A stretch of DNA of 58,615 nucleotides, from positions 1 to 58,615 of the forward strand of contig QGHH01000031.1 in NCBI GenBank assembly GCA_003640645.1, read 5' to 3'. A program made the position numbers and the translations under genes. Under the pieces are notes generated by a model that had not been told where the DNA came from, searched no databases, and saw only the letters and a list, made by a program, of their open reading frames with translations. Numbering within the stretch: position 1 is the first letter of the stretch; each line of letters begins with the position of its first letter. The stretch comes from Fredinandcohnia aciditolerans (GTDB lineage: Bacteria; Bacillota; Bacilli; Bacillales; Bacillaceae_L). Below, in pieces: positions 49,678 through 57,964 of this stretch.

Positions 49678-49852
49678 ATTTCCTCCCCCTTTTGGGTCAA
49701 ATTTAAGATTTGTATAGGTTTTTGACATGCTGTGTGGGATGATTCTTGCATTTGAATCTTTTCACCTTCAAGAAACGTCTTTAGGAGTAGGGGTTATTGT
49801 TATATCCGTAGGTTCAAAGTTTGAGAGATTGTTTGTTAGGCTGGTTTGCTTA

Positions 49853-50155
49853 TTAATGGTCTAACACTTTTCCAGAACTGATTTGTTCGTTTTTCTTTTC
49901 GTCGATGCCATACTTTTGATCAATTTTGTCGCTTACCTTCGCATTCACAAATAAGATAATGATAAAAGTTAAAACGGCACCCTGCGCCCCCATGAAATAA
50001 TGGAATGGCAGCCCGTTTACCGAAAACGTGGATAGCGGCTTTGCAAACAGGACAACACCAAATGAGACAAGAAATCCAATAATTAAATAGATAATAATAT
50101 TTCTCGTTCTCTCCCTAAAGTATCCATCCGCAATCTTCTTATCAACTTTTTTCAA
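49853..50155 (-). CDS. DUF4212 symporter small subunit
   Basis: 100 aa with two membrane helices (about residues 20-40 and 55-72) and the typical sequence GLPFHYFMGAQGAVLTFIIILFVNAKVSDKID. Family members are the small partner of TIGR03648-type symporters. ATG at 50155 with GGAGGTG upstream. First gene of the symporter/DUF294/exonuclease series; the gap to the large subunit is 175 nt. Confidence 0.92.
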   Translation of the reverse strand: MKKVDKKIADGYFRERTRNIIIYLIIGFLVSFGVVLFAKPLSTFSVNGLPFHYFMGAQGAVLTFIIILFVNAKVSDKIDQKYGIDEKKNEQISSGKVLDH

Positions 50156-50252
50156 CTACTAGCACCTCCACAAAAATATAATTTGGAATTTCGGTTACAC
50201 CCTTTAGTTTTAGCATCACCTCCTTCAGATTGATCAATATACTCAGATACTT

Positions 50253-50432
50253 TTATCCAAGATTAAAAATAAAACGAATCGTCTCCCCAAGCGGTGCCGG
50301 AAAACGGATGATTTCAAAGATAAAGTACCCAAAAATAGACACAAACGGCAGAAGTAAAAACAAAGGGCGCTTACGCTTAAACGCCATAAAAAGGCTGAAA
50401 ATAACAATAAACAACATCAAATATAACATCAT
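50253..50432 (-). CDS. Small membrane protein (59 aa)
   Basis: Two hydrophobic segments (MMLYLMLFIVIFSLFMAF and LFLLLPFVSIFGYFIFEII) joined by the basic KRKRP, then a short tail. ATG at 50432 follows AAGGAGTG at about 8 nt; the longer frame from 50492 overlaps that site. No family recognised. It lies just upstream of the DUF4212 gene on the same strand. Confidence 0.6.
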   Translation of the reverse strand: MMLYLMLFIVIFSLFMAFKRKRPLFLLLPFVSIFGYFIFEIIRFPAPLGETIRFIFNLG

Positions 50433-50689
50433 GACAGGTTCACTCCTTACAATGTAAGCGTTGTCAATTAATAAAGATTGAAACAAGTACATTTACTATA
50501 TGTACGATATACATTTTGCAATATTACGAAAATTACTACATTTACATTATCAATTTTTTTCCAAGGCTCGTCAAGAAAAGATTTTAGCGAAATTTGGAGG
50601 GTGGCTTTTGGCGGTTTATATTTCAGGGAGGAGAACATGTAGGATATTATTGAGCCATCACGTGGGTCTTTTCGGGGTAGCAGGGGTAT

Positions 50690-51000
50690 GTTTTATTGAT
50701 AAACGTACCTTCACTCGACGGCTTTGTGAGTGGCGAGGGTACGAAAACTAGCTAATCGTTCCTTCACTTGCAAGATTATTAGACTTCGAGGGGATGAATA
50801 GGCACTAATCGTTCCCTCAGTTATATTTTCTTACAAACTTGAGGGTATGATTTTTGAAAAGGAGTAACTTTAAGAATGACTTTTGGGGTTTTGTGGAAAA
50901 GGTTATGATATAAACCACCTTTATGCCAGTGCATTTGGGTTATTCTGGATAAAGTCACTGCATAAAAGCCTTATATGACATAACCTTTGGAAGTTTATGT
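50690..51000. other. Intergenic region with related hairpins and a 95-nt inverted repeat
   Basis: The 648-nt gap 50433-51080 holds an imperfect hairpin CGTACCTTCACTCG...CGAGGGTACG (50704-50746), a second CCCTCAGTT...AACTTGAGGG (about 50815-50848), and a long inverted repeat 50896-50992. That repeat has arms AAAGGTTATGATATAA / TTATATGACATAACCTTT with inner TTTATGCCAGTG / CACTGCATAAA. The open frame 50500-50751 has no homology I recognise and is not called. Confidence 0.6.
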
Positions 51001-51080
51001 AAAAAGTATCAACATAAACATCTCAATTCAATATTTGTATGAACAACCAACAATTAACGATTATCCTTTATATAAAAACC

Positions 51081-51608
51081 CTACAACAACACAGCCCCAT
51101 ACACGAGTGACCCAACGATTACATACGCGGGGTGGACCTTCCATTTTTCAAGCAACAGAAAGCTCAACACTACTAAAATAAGCGTATGCACCAAGCCTGC
51201 GTCCACATAGGATTCCTCAAAAAAGCGATACGCCATTGCCCCCAGGAGTACAGCGATTGTCGGTCGGATATAGTTCGTCATCCGTTTAACCTTTGGAGAA
51301 TGCTTGAACTTTTTCAAAATGCTAAGCAAACCGATCATTAATAATAACGAAGGCGCAACCGTGGCAAAAACAGCAACTACTGCACCCAATATGCCCGCTT
51401 GCTGAAAACCAATGTAGCCGGCCATCTTCGTTGCAATGGGTCCTGGTAGCGCATTTCCGATCGCAATCACCTCACTGAATTCATGAACGGAAAGCCAATG
51501 ATAGCGATGAACAACCTCATTTTCAACAAGTGGAATCGAGGCTGGCCCGCCACCGTAACCTAGAATACCCGGAATTAAAAAGGCAAGAAAAAGCTGCAAG
51601 TAAATCAT
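51081..51608 (-). CDS. Chromate-type transporter, C-terminal half subunit (pair 1)
   Basis: 175-aa half-size member of the CHR transporter family (the other half is encoded just upstream). Signature GYGGGPASIPLVENEVV near residue 18 and LPGPIATKMAGYIGF near residue 55; five to six membrane helices. ATG at 51608 follows GGGAGGAG and overlaps the preceding stop by 4 nt (51605-51608). Split pairs act as heterodimers. Homologous to the 52973-53503 gene, so part of a duplicated pair. Confidence 0.9.
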   Translation of the reverse strand: MIYLQLFLAFLIPGILGYGGGPASIPLVENEVVHRYHWLSVHEFSEVIAIGNALPGPIATKMAGYIGFQQAGILGAVVAVFATVAPSLLLMIGLLSILKKFKHSPKVKRMTNYIRPTIAVLLGAMAYRFFEESYVDAGLVHTLILVVLSFLLLEKWKVHPAYVIVGSLVYGAVLL

Positions 51609-52162
51609 TGTTGTTTCTCCTCCCGCTTGTCCTTTTTCAGCAAGGCAACTACTAGTAAAACGCCAACTAAGATTCCTGGATGCACTCCCAACACATCTAA
51701 AACTAGGATGCTGGCCACCCCAAGCAAAATTGCTCTCATCCAACCAAGACCTTTTTTCGCATTCATGAAAAATTCCCACGTGAGTTGAGCAAGCATGACC
51801 CCAACTACAGCCAGTACAGCTTTTGTCATTCCCTGCACCCAACCAAGATTTTTAAAAGAAGTCAATGAGGTGAGTAGTACGATCATTAATAATATCGTTG
51901 GAACGGATGTAGCCAAAACAGCATTGATCATACCAAACCAGCCGCCAACACGATACCCAATATAGCCGGCCATTTTTGTTGCGATTGGCCCTGGCAACGT
52001 ATTACCGAGCGCAAGAATATCACCAAAATCGTCATCATTTAGCCATTTGTAGCGATCTACCGCTTCCTTATGCACAAGCGGAATGGATGATGGGCCACCA
52101 CCGTAGCCCAGAATGCCAACCTTGAAAAATGCGTAAAAAATATGTAATTGCTTCATTTTCAA
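51605..52162 (-). CDS. Chromate-type transporter, N-terminal half subunit (pair 1)
   Basis: 185 aa. GYGGGPSSIPLVHKEAV near residue 19 and LPGPIATKMAGYIGYRVGG near residue 55. Start ATG at 52162 (MKMKQLH) with AAAGGAAT upstream; the inner ATG (MKQLH) is possible. Family known for chromate efflux in split SCHR form; physiological anion unknown. Corresponds to the ywrB/ywrA pair region of B. subtilis in gene neighbourhood. Confidence 0.9.
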   Translation of the reverse strand: MKMKQLHIFYAFFKVGILGYGGGPSSIPLVHKEAVDRYKWLNDDDFGDILALGNTLPGPIATKMAGYIGYRVGGWFGMINAVLATSVPTILLMIVLLTSLTSFKNLGWVQGMTKAVLAVVGVMLAQLTWEFFMNAKKGLGWMRAILLGVASILVLDVLGVHPGILVGVLLVVALLKKDKREEKQQ

Positions 52163-52190
52163 TTCCTTTCTGAAGCTTTATGAATGTGAA

Positions 52191-52222
52191 AAGAGGAAGC
52201 CCATACTAGGCTTCCTCTTAGT
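52191..52222 (-). terminator. Hairpin after the pcp 3' region
   Basis: AAGAGGAAGCC-TAGTATG-GGCTTCCTCTT, an 11-bp stem, followed on the minus strand by TTC. It would end the pcp transcript after the 20-nt array. Confidence 0.7.
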
Positions 52223-52254
52223 GTTTTCAATTATTTTTCTTGTATTCAATTAGC

Positions 52255-52352
52255 TATTAGCCGAAATTTTGATTTATTAGCCGTAAATCTAAATTTTCAG
52301 CCATATTTTTCATTTATCAGCCATAATTTAAAATTATTAGCCATAAATCCAT
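52255..52352. repeat. 20-nt-phased TTAGCCATAAA repeat array
   Basis: AGCC of ATTAGCCRTAAAT (variants ATTAGCCGAAAT, TTCAGCCATATT, ATCAGCCATAAT) at 52259, 52279, 52299, 52319 and 52339, exactly 20 nt apart, with AT-rich filler. It lies between the pcp stop and the hairpin at 52191-52222, so in the presumptive pcp 3' UTR. Confidence 0.88.
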
Positions 52353-52353
52353 T

Positions 52354-52959
52354 CTACTCGCCAAGCACCTCAATCATCGCGCGGATAGACTCTGTTAAAT
52401 CTGCCAACGACCAACTCGGGATACCCGATTTCTTAAGCGCTAGTTCATGTGAGGCAGGGATGTGGATGAATCCTGCTCGCATCGGAAGTTGTTCTTGCTC
52501 AATTTTATGCAAAACGGAGTACATCACGTTGTTGCAAAGATACGTCCCTGCTGTGTTTGAAACAGCAGCCGGATAGCCTTTATCAATGGATGCATTCACA
52601 AACGCCCGAATCGGTAATGTCGAAAAATAACCCGCTGGACCTATTTCCTCAATTGGAGCATCTTGTAATCTCACACCACTATTATCTGGTTCACCATCGC
52701 GGCAATTAATCGCAATCCGCTCAGGTGTGACTTTATTTCTTCCCGCTGCAAGGCCTAATGAAATCACGACATCAGGCTCAACCTCATTGACATGCTCGAT
52801 ACATTGCCTTGCTGACTCTGCAAAATCAACCGGCAGAATCCTTCCAACAATCTCGTATCCTCCATTCGTTTGCCCCTCCAATGCCTTCACAATCTCCTCA
52901 GTCGGATTGATTGGATTATCTAGAAATGGGACAAACCCTGTTAATAATAGTTTTTTCAT
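52354..52959 (-). CDS. pcp: Pyrrolidone-carboxylate (pyroglutamyl) peptidase
   Basis: 201-aa cysteine peptidase removing N-terminal pyroglutamate. Start MKKLLLTGFVPFLDNPINPT. Catalytic Glu in GRNKVTPERIAINCRDG (about residue 79), catalytic Cys in SNTAGTYLCNNVMYSVLH and His in GFIHIPASHE are all present. Slightly shorter than the B. subtilis enzyme (about 215 aa). ATG at 52959 with AAGAGGTGT upstream. Enclosed between two split transporter pairs; the preceding transporter gene ends 14 nt before it. Confidence 0.95.
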   Translation of the reverse strand: MKKLLLTGFVPFLDNPINPTEEIVKALEGQTNGGYEIVGRILPVDFAESARQCIEHVNEVEPDVVISLGLAAGRNKVTPERIAINCRDGEPDNSGVRLQDAPIEEIGPAGYFSTLPIRAFVNASIDKGYPAAVSNTAGTYLCNNVMYSVLHKIEQEQLPMRAGFIHIPASHELALKKSGIPSWSLADLTESIRAMIEVLGE

Positions 52960-52972
52960 TCTTTACACCTCT

Positions 52973-53503
52973 TTATGCTAGAAAAAATGCTCCGTACCCT
53001 AGTGCGCCAATAATCACATAGGCCGGGTGAACCTTCAGCTTTTCCAATAATACAAAGCTAACCACAATGATGATGATGGTTTGTAATAGACCAGCACCTT
53101 CATAAGACGTTGCAAAAAAGCTGATTGTCATTGTTCCAAGTAAAACGGCAATTGCCGGACGAACATAGCTGGACATACGTTTTACCTTTGGTGAATCCTT
53201 GTGTTTGTATAAAAAGCCTAACAGCACTACCATTAAAATGAGTGATGGCGCCACGGTTGCGAAGATACCAACAAGAGCACCTGGGATTCCCGCTACATCA
53301 TACCCAATATAGCCCGCCATTTTTGTCGCAATTGGTCCCGGAAGTGAGTTTCCGAGAGCAAGTACCTCACTAAATTCAGAAACCGTTAACCAGCCATAAC
53401 GTCCCACAACCTCATTTTCAACAAGCGGAATGGAGGCTGGTCCACCACCATAACCGACAATTCCTGGTATAAAAAAGGCTAAGAAAATTTCCCAATAAAT
53501 CAC
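52973..53503 (-). CDS. Chromate-type transporter, C-terminal half subunit (pair 2)
   Basis: 176 aa, GYGGGPASIPLVENEVVGRYGWL and LPGPIATKMAGYIGYDVAG as in pair 1; roughly half to two thirds identical by eye to the 51081-51608 gene. Overlaps the N-terminal half gene by 4 nt (53500-53503), coupling translation. Followed at 14 nt by pcp. Confidence 0.9.
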   Translation of the reverse strand: MIYWEIFLAFFIPGIVGYGGGPASIPLVENEVVGRYGWLTVSEFSEVLALGNSLPGPIATKMAGYIGYDVAGIPGALVGIFATVAPSLILMVVLLGFLYKHKDSPKVKRMSSYVRPAIAVLLGTMTISFFATSYEGAGLLQTIIIIVVSFVLLEKLKVHPAYVIIGALGYGAFFLA

Positions 53504-54075
53504 ATGCCAACACCCTTTTCTATCGATTGCTTAACCTCTGGAGCTTTGTCTTTCTTAACGATTGCTGCAATTAACAGAACTCCAATGATGATTCCAGGAT
53601 GAATTCCAACAAACTCCATTAATAAAAAACTCACAACGATAATTCCTACCGCAAACTTCCAACCTAACGAGTCCTTTGACTTTATAAAGAAATCCCAAGT
53701 CAAGGTTGCAAGCATCACACAAACCACTGGGACAACTGCCTTTGTCATCCCCTGCACCCATGGCTGGTCTTTAATAGTAGTTAAAATGGTTAACAGGATA
53801 ATCATCATAAAAATAGTGGGAACTATGGTTGCTAATACGGCATTAATCATTCCCAACACTCCAGCAACACGATACCCGATATACCCGGCCATTTTTGTCG
53901 CAATCGGTCCTGGCAACGTATTTCCAAGAGCAAGCACATCGGCGAATTCATCATCGTCCATCCATTTGTACTTGCCGACTACCTCTTTATGAACGAGTGG
54001 GATGGAGGAGGGGCCGCCCCCATACCCCAACAGCCCCACACGTAAAAATGCTAAAAATAAATCAAGCTGTTTCAT
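53500..54075 (-). CDS. Chromate-type transporter, N-terminal half subunit (pair 2)
   Basis: 191 aa, GYGGGPSSIPLVHKEVVGKYKWMD and LPGPIATKMAGYIGYRVAG. Closely similar to the 51605-52162 gene. ATG at 54075; the upstream GAAATGAG is a weak ribosome site. First gene of a pair2-pcp-pair1 series; the MITE-like element at 54103-54315 lies in its promoter region. Confidence 0.9.
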   Translation of the reverse strand: MKQLDLFLAFLRVGLLGYGGGPSSIPLVHKEVVGKYKWMDDDEFADVLALGNTLPGPIATKMAGYIGYRVAGVLGMINAVLATIVPTIFMMIILLTILTTIKDQPWVQGMTKAVVPVVCVMLATLTWDFFIKSKDSLGWKFAVGIIVVSFLLMEFVGIHPGIIIGVLLIAAIVKKDKAPEVKQSIEKGVGM

Positions 54076-54102
54076 ACTATCAACTCATTTCCGTTTCGAT
54101 AT

Positions 54103-54315
54103 GTGTTCAAAAAGGAGGATAAATGGACCGCATCGAAAAGAATGCCACGTCCTGTGCGTCGAAACTTCAAAGCGACGGAGCTTTTAGTAGCAGACGTAAG
54201 TAATAAATACGTGATCACAAGGAATTGTCTTCCTAGAAATTGCTTTGCACGCCGGGAAAGAAAGCCAACAGTCAGATTCGATGTGTCATTTTTATCGTTC
54301 TTTTTTGAACAACCT
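54103..54315. mobile_element. MITE-like element with GTTCAAAAA ends
   Basis: About 213 bp bounded by TGTTCAAAAAGGAGGATAAA and CTTTTTTGAACAACC. It shares terminal inverted repeats (GTTCAAAAA/TTTTTGAAC) with the element at 43196-43420 but has a different interior. It sits exactly between the ywrD-like stop and the transporter start. Its apparent open frames (for example 54103-54504) are not credible genes. Confidence 0.65.
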
Positions 54316-54321
54316 ATTCGA

Positions 54322-55932
54322 TTACCAAGATGCAATACTGCCGTCTGTTCTAGCTTCGGTACCACCTGCAAGAACACCTGTCTTCGGATCTCTCCAGATG
54401 ATTTGACCTCGGCCAAAGCTACCACCATCAAGCGCCACTTGGATTTGATGCCCACGTCTAGCAAGCGCTTGGGCAACATGCGAAGGGAAGTTTGGCTCCA
54501 CTAACACCTTATTATCCTCAATCCATTGCCATCTTGGAGAGTCAAGTGCTGCCTGTGGGTTCAAATGAAAATCAATTGTATTCATAATAACCTGGGTGTG
54601 TCCTTGTGGCTGCATATATCCACCCATAACACCAAATGGACCAACTGCTTCCCCATCCTTTGTTAAGAAACCAGGGATAATTGTGTGATACGTCTTTTTA
54701 CCCGGCTCCAATGCATTTTCATGCTCAGGGTCTAATGAGAAATCATGACCACGGTTTTGTAAAGAAATCCCTGTATCCGGAATCACAATTCCAGAGCCAA
54801 AGCCCATGTAGTTACTTTGAATATAGGAAATCATGTTTCCTTCTGAGTCAGCTGCCGCTAAATACACGGTTCCTCCACGTGGTGGTGTTCCTGGTTCTGG
54901 AGATAGAGCCTCATCACCAATCAGACTTCTTCTTTCTGCTGCAAATTCTTCTGATAAAAGTTGTGCCGCGGACACTGACATTTTTTCAGGATCTGTCACA
55001 TACTTTTTACCATCGGAAAACGCTAGTTTCATAGCTTCAATCTGCTTATGGTAGGTTTCGACTGATTCTTTTTCCTTGATGTCAAAGCCATTCAGGATGT
55101 TGAGCGCCATCAATGCAACAATTCCTTGCCCATTTGGCGGTATCTCCCATACATCATAACCTCGATAGTTCACTGAAATCGGCTGCACCCACTGAGGTTT
55201 ATAGTCTGCTAGATCCTCTTTTGACAGGAAGCCTCCATGCTCTTTAAAGAAAGCATCAATTTTATCTGCAAGCTCTCCTTTGTAAAAGCTTTCTGCATTG
55301 GTTTCAGCAATCGAACGAAGTGTATTCGCGTGGCCTTCAGAGCTCCAAACCTCTCCAATTTCAGGTGCACGTCCTTCAGGTGCAAAGGTGTCAAACCAGC
55401 TTTTAAACTCTGGATCTTTTAACGTTTCTTTATATTTTTTATAAGCTGCATTCCAGTATTTCGCTAGCACAGGTGATAATGGGTAACCTTCTTCTGCATA
55501 TTTTATCGCTGGCTCTAAAACTTCTGTTAATGGAAGTTTACCAAATCGTCGTGATAGCTCTGCCCATGCGGAAGGAACTCCTGGTACAGTAACTGGTAGT
55601 AAGCCAAAGGTAGGCATTTTCTCATGACCTTTTTCTTTAACAGCATCAATCGAAATACTCTTCGGTGCTGGTCCGCTTGCGTTTAGACCGTGCAATTCAC
55701 CTTTTACCCAAACAAGTGCAAAGGCATCCCCACCGATTCCGTTTGAAGTAGGCTCTACAACAGTTAAAGTCGCTGCCGTAGCTATTGCAGCATCAATCGC
55801 ATTTCCGCCTTTTTTCAAAATATCAAGACCTGCTTGTGCCGCTAATGGCTGAGATGTTGCGACCATCCCCTTTTTCGCAAAAGTCGCCATACGTTGTGAA
55901 GCATACGGGTAATTCAAATAATCCAAATTCAT
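54322..55932 (-). CDS. ywrD: Gamma-glutamyltransferase-family protein (YwrD-like)
   Basis: 536-aa Ntn-hydrolase. Start MNLDYLNYPYASQRMATFAK; GMVATSQPLAAQAGLDILKKGGNAIDAAIA and EPTSNGIGGDAFALVW are family hallmarks. The candidate nucleophile Thr lies in PPRGGTVYLAAADSEGN (about residue 372), as in YwrD-type proteins; there is no secretion signal, unlike secreted Ggt. ATG at 55932 follows AAGGGGGAAGAGG; an upstream frame to 55995 has no ribosome site. Divergent from the Lrp gene, as in ywrC-ywrD. Likely hydrolyses gamma-glutamyl or related amides in the cytoplasm. Confidence 0.9.
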   Translation of the reverse strand: MNLDYLNYPYASQRMATFAKKGMVATSQPLAAQAGLDILKKGGNAIDAAIATAATLTVVEPTSNGIGGDAFALVWVKGELHGLNASGPAPKSISIDAVKEKGHEKMPTFGLLPVTVPGVPSAWAELSRRFGKLPLTEVLEPAIKYAEEGYPLSPVLAKYWNAAYKKYKETLKDPEFKSWFDTFAPEGRAPEIGEVWSSEGHANTLRSIAETNAESFYKGELADKIDAFFKEHGGFLSKEDLADYKPQWVQPISVNYRGYDVWEIPPNGQGIVALMALNILNGFDIKEKESVETYHKQIEAMKLAFSDGKKYVTDPEKMSVSAAQLLSEEFAAERRSLIGDEALSPEPGTPPRGGTVYLAAADSEGNMISYIQSNYMGFGSGIVIPDTGISLQNRGHDFSLDPEHENALEPGKKTYHTIIPGFLTKDGEAVGPFGVMGGYMQPQGHTQVIMNTIDFHLNPQAALDSPRWQWIEDNKVLVEPNFPSHVAQALARRGHQIQVALDGGSFGRGQIIWRDPKTGVLAGGTEARTDGSIASW

Positions 55933-56203
55933 TTTTCCTCTTCCCCCTTTATGTACCTCGTACTTAACAATTGTTAGCTGTTTTTCGAAAATCAATTAAC
56001 AAACGGAATATCTAAGTTATAATTATGATTATAATTGAAATTTAGAATATATTCTATAACTTTGATAAAATAAGTAAAATCGTGGGAAAATCGGGCTAAC
56101 AGCGAATGACATATCGTAAGCAAGTCCTATTTTTTTGGTGTGTGTATTATGAACCGATGGTAAAATATATGTAAGCAAGTAAACCTTGAAATGTGGTGAT
56201 ACA

Positions 56204-56653
56204 ATGAAACTCGATGAAACAGATAAAAGGATTCTCGAGCTTTTGACGATAAATGGAAGAATGTCCTATGTGGATATTGGAAAAGAACTTGGGCTATCAA
56301 GGGTATCGATTCGCGAGCGCGTCAATCAACTGATTGAAAAAGGCATAATTGAGAAGTTCTCTGTTGTGATTAACTCTGAAAAAGTCGGAAAAGGGGTATC
56401 AGCCTTTTTCGAGGTTGACTGTGAGCCAGCCTCACTTGTGAGGGTTGCAGAAACCCTTGTTAACAATCCTAGTGTTGCAAGCTGCTACCAAATGACAGGG
56501 CCTAGTACGCTGCATATGCACGTTCTTGTGGAGGATTTTGCGAAGCTTGAAAAATTTATTAACGAGGAGCTCTATAGCTTGGATGGCATTACGAGGGTGG
56601 AAAGTCACATCTTATTGAGACGATTTAAGAGTCGGACAGGTCTAAAATTATAA
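56204..56653 (+). CDS. ywrC: Lrp/AsnC-family regulator (YwrC-like)
   Basis: 149 aa. N-terminal HTH (about 5-55, DETDKRILELLTINGRMSYV, ELGLSRVSIRERVNQL) and a C-terminal RAM/AsnC effector domain (about 65-145). ATG at 56204 follows GTGGTG; the TTG at 56186 in the same frame is a weaker option. Divergently oriented from the ywrD-like gene with a 271-nt gap, so a likely local regulator of that gene. Confidence 0.9.
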   Translation: MKLDETDKRILELLTINGRMSYVDIGKELGLSRVSIRERVNQLIEKGIIEKFSVVINSEKVGKGVSAFFEVDCEPASLVRVAETLVNNPSVASCYQMTGPSTLHMHVLVEDFAKLEKFINEELYSLDGITRVESHILLRRFKSRTGLKL

Positions 56654-56759
56654 TAGTTCCCGGGTTCTTTTCAGAACATCTACAGCTGCTAACATTTGAA
56701 CGATGAAAAATTTCCCCATTTATAGAAATATAGAATAGCCCTTTGGGTCATTGGTGCTA

Positions 56760-56790
56760 TATAATTAGGAGGGGTTTGCAAACGTTTAAT
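56760..56790 (+). promoter_or_regulatory. -10 box and cre-like site of the BMP lipoprotein gene
   Basis: TATAAT at 56760-56765 with no good -35. TTGCAAACGTTTAAT at 56776-56790 resembles a catabolite-control cre site but lacks the conserved C near its right end. Located just downstream of the -10, it would suit roadblock repression. Confidence 0.35.
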
Positions 56791-56832
56791 TCAAAGTATG
56801 CAAACTAAAAATATAAATTAGGGGGGCTTTAC

Positions 56833-57933
56833 ATGTTTAAAAAGAAGTTTGCTCTGGGACTTGTGTCTCTATTAACTGCAAGTACTTTACTTGCTGCATG
56901 TGGTACGGATACGAAAGAAACGGGCGGAGAAAAAGTTGAAAAGTCTGATTTGAAGGTTGGTATGGTTACTGACGCAGGTACTATTGATGATAAATCATTC
57001 AACCAAGGTACTTGGGAAGGAATTCTAGCAGCGAAAGAAGAGCTTGGTATTCAAGAAAAATATCTAAAGCCAGCTGGAGAAATTGAGGCTGAGTATTTAA
57101 AAGAGATTGGAAATCTTTATGATGCCGATTTCAAGTTCATTGTTACACCTGGCTTTAAATTCGAAACGGCAATCTATCAAGCGCAATCAAAATATGAAGA
57201 TGCAAAATTTGTGATTCTAGATGGAAATCCACATAACGGTGACTTTGTTCCAGATGTAGCGGATAACACTGTTTCCATTTTCTTTGCTGAACATGAATCC
57301 GGTTTCTTGGCTGGTGTTGCTACAGCATTAGAATTAAAAGAAGGTGAAGCTGGTTTTATTGGCGGTATGGAAATTCCAGCTGTTCAAAAGTTTAACTGGG
57401 GATTCCAACAAGGTCTTAAGTATGCGAATGAAAATTTAGGCACTAACCTTGTTATTAATAAAGAAAATGTTCTCTATCAAGGTTCATTTAATGATGTTGC
57501 TGCAGGCGGACAAATTGCTGCTCAAATGTATGATAAAGGCGTTAATGTAATCTTTGCTGCCGCTGGTGGTGTTGGTGTTGGAGCAATCAACGAAGCAAAG
57601 ACACGAGCTTCAAATGGTGATGATGTTTGGGTCGTTGGTGTTGATGTTGATCAATATGCCGATGGTGAATATGCGGATGGTAAGTCTGTCGTTCTAACAT
57701 CTGCTATAAAGAAATTAGCCCATGCTACACAAGAGCTTATTAAACAAGAATTGGATGGAAAATTCCCAGGCGGAGAAACACTTACGTATAGTGTTGAAAA
57801 TGATGGTGTGGGTATCCCTGAAGAAAACCCTAATTTAAGTGAGGACACAATTACTAAGGTTAAAGAGGTTTATGAGAAAATTAAATCAGGCGATATCGTC
57901 GTTTCTTCTGAACAAGGTGATCTAATTAAGTAA
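56833..57933 (+). CDS. BMP-family ABC substrate-binding lipoprotein (nucleoside type)
   Basis: 366 aa. Lipoprotein signal MFKKKFALGLVSLLTASTLL, lipobox LAAC (Cys about residue 23). The BMP/Med/PnrA fold shows KVGMVTDAGTIDDKSFNQGTWEGI near residue 40 and IFAAAGGVGVGAIN near residue 235. Binds nucleosides in characterised relatives. ATG at 56833 follows GGGGGG at 10 nt. No ATPase or permease gene follows, so it must use components encoded elsewhere. Its nucleoside link fits the hydrolase and ribokinase genes at the left end. Confidence 0.93.
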   Translation: MFKKKFALGLVSLLTASTLLAACGTDTKETGGEKVEKSDLKVGMVTDAGTIDDKSFNQGTWEGILAAKEELGIQEKYLKPAGEIEAEYLKEIGNLYDADFKFIVTPGFKFETAIYQAQSKYEDAKFVILDGNPHNGDFVPDVADNTVSIFFAEHESGFLAGVATALELKEGEAGFIGGMEIPAVQKFNWGFQQGLKYANENLGTNLVINKENVLYQGSFNDVAAGGQIAAQMYDKGVNVIFAAAGGVGVGAINEAKTRASNGDDVWVVGVDVDQYADGEYADGKSVVLTSAIKKLAHATQELIKQELDGKFPGGETLTYSVENDGVGIPEENPNLSEDTITKVKEVYEKIKSGDIVVSSEQGDLIK

Positions 57934-57964
57934 GTAGATTCATAGAAGAGAAGAAAAGATTTCA

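Noticed and set aside
50500-50751. 83-codon plus-strand frame
   Set aside because: Covers hairpin-rich intergenic DNA, has no ribosome site and no recognisable protein character.
54103-54504. Plus-strand frame starting inside the MITE-like element
   Set aside because: Runs from the element into the antisense of the ywrD-like gene; a composite shadow frame.
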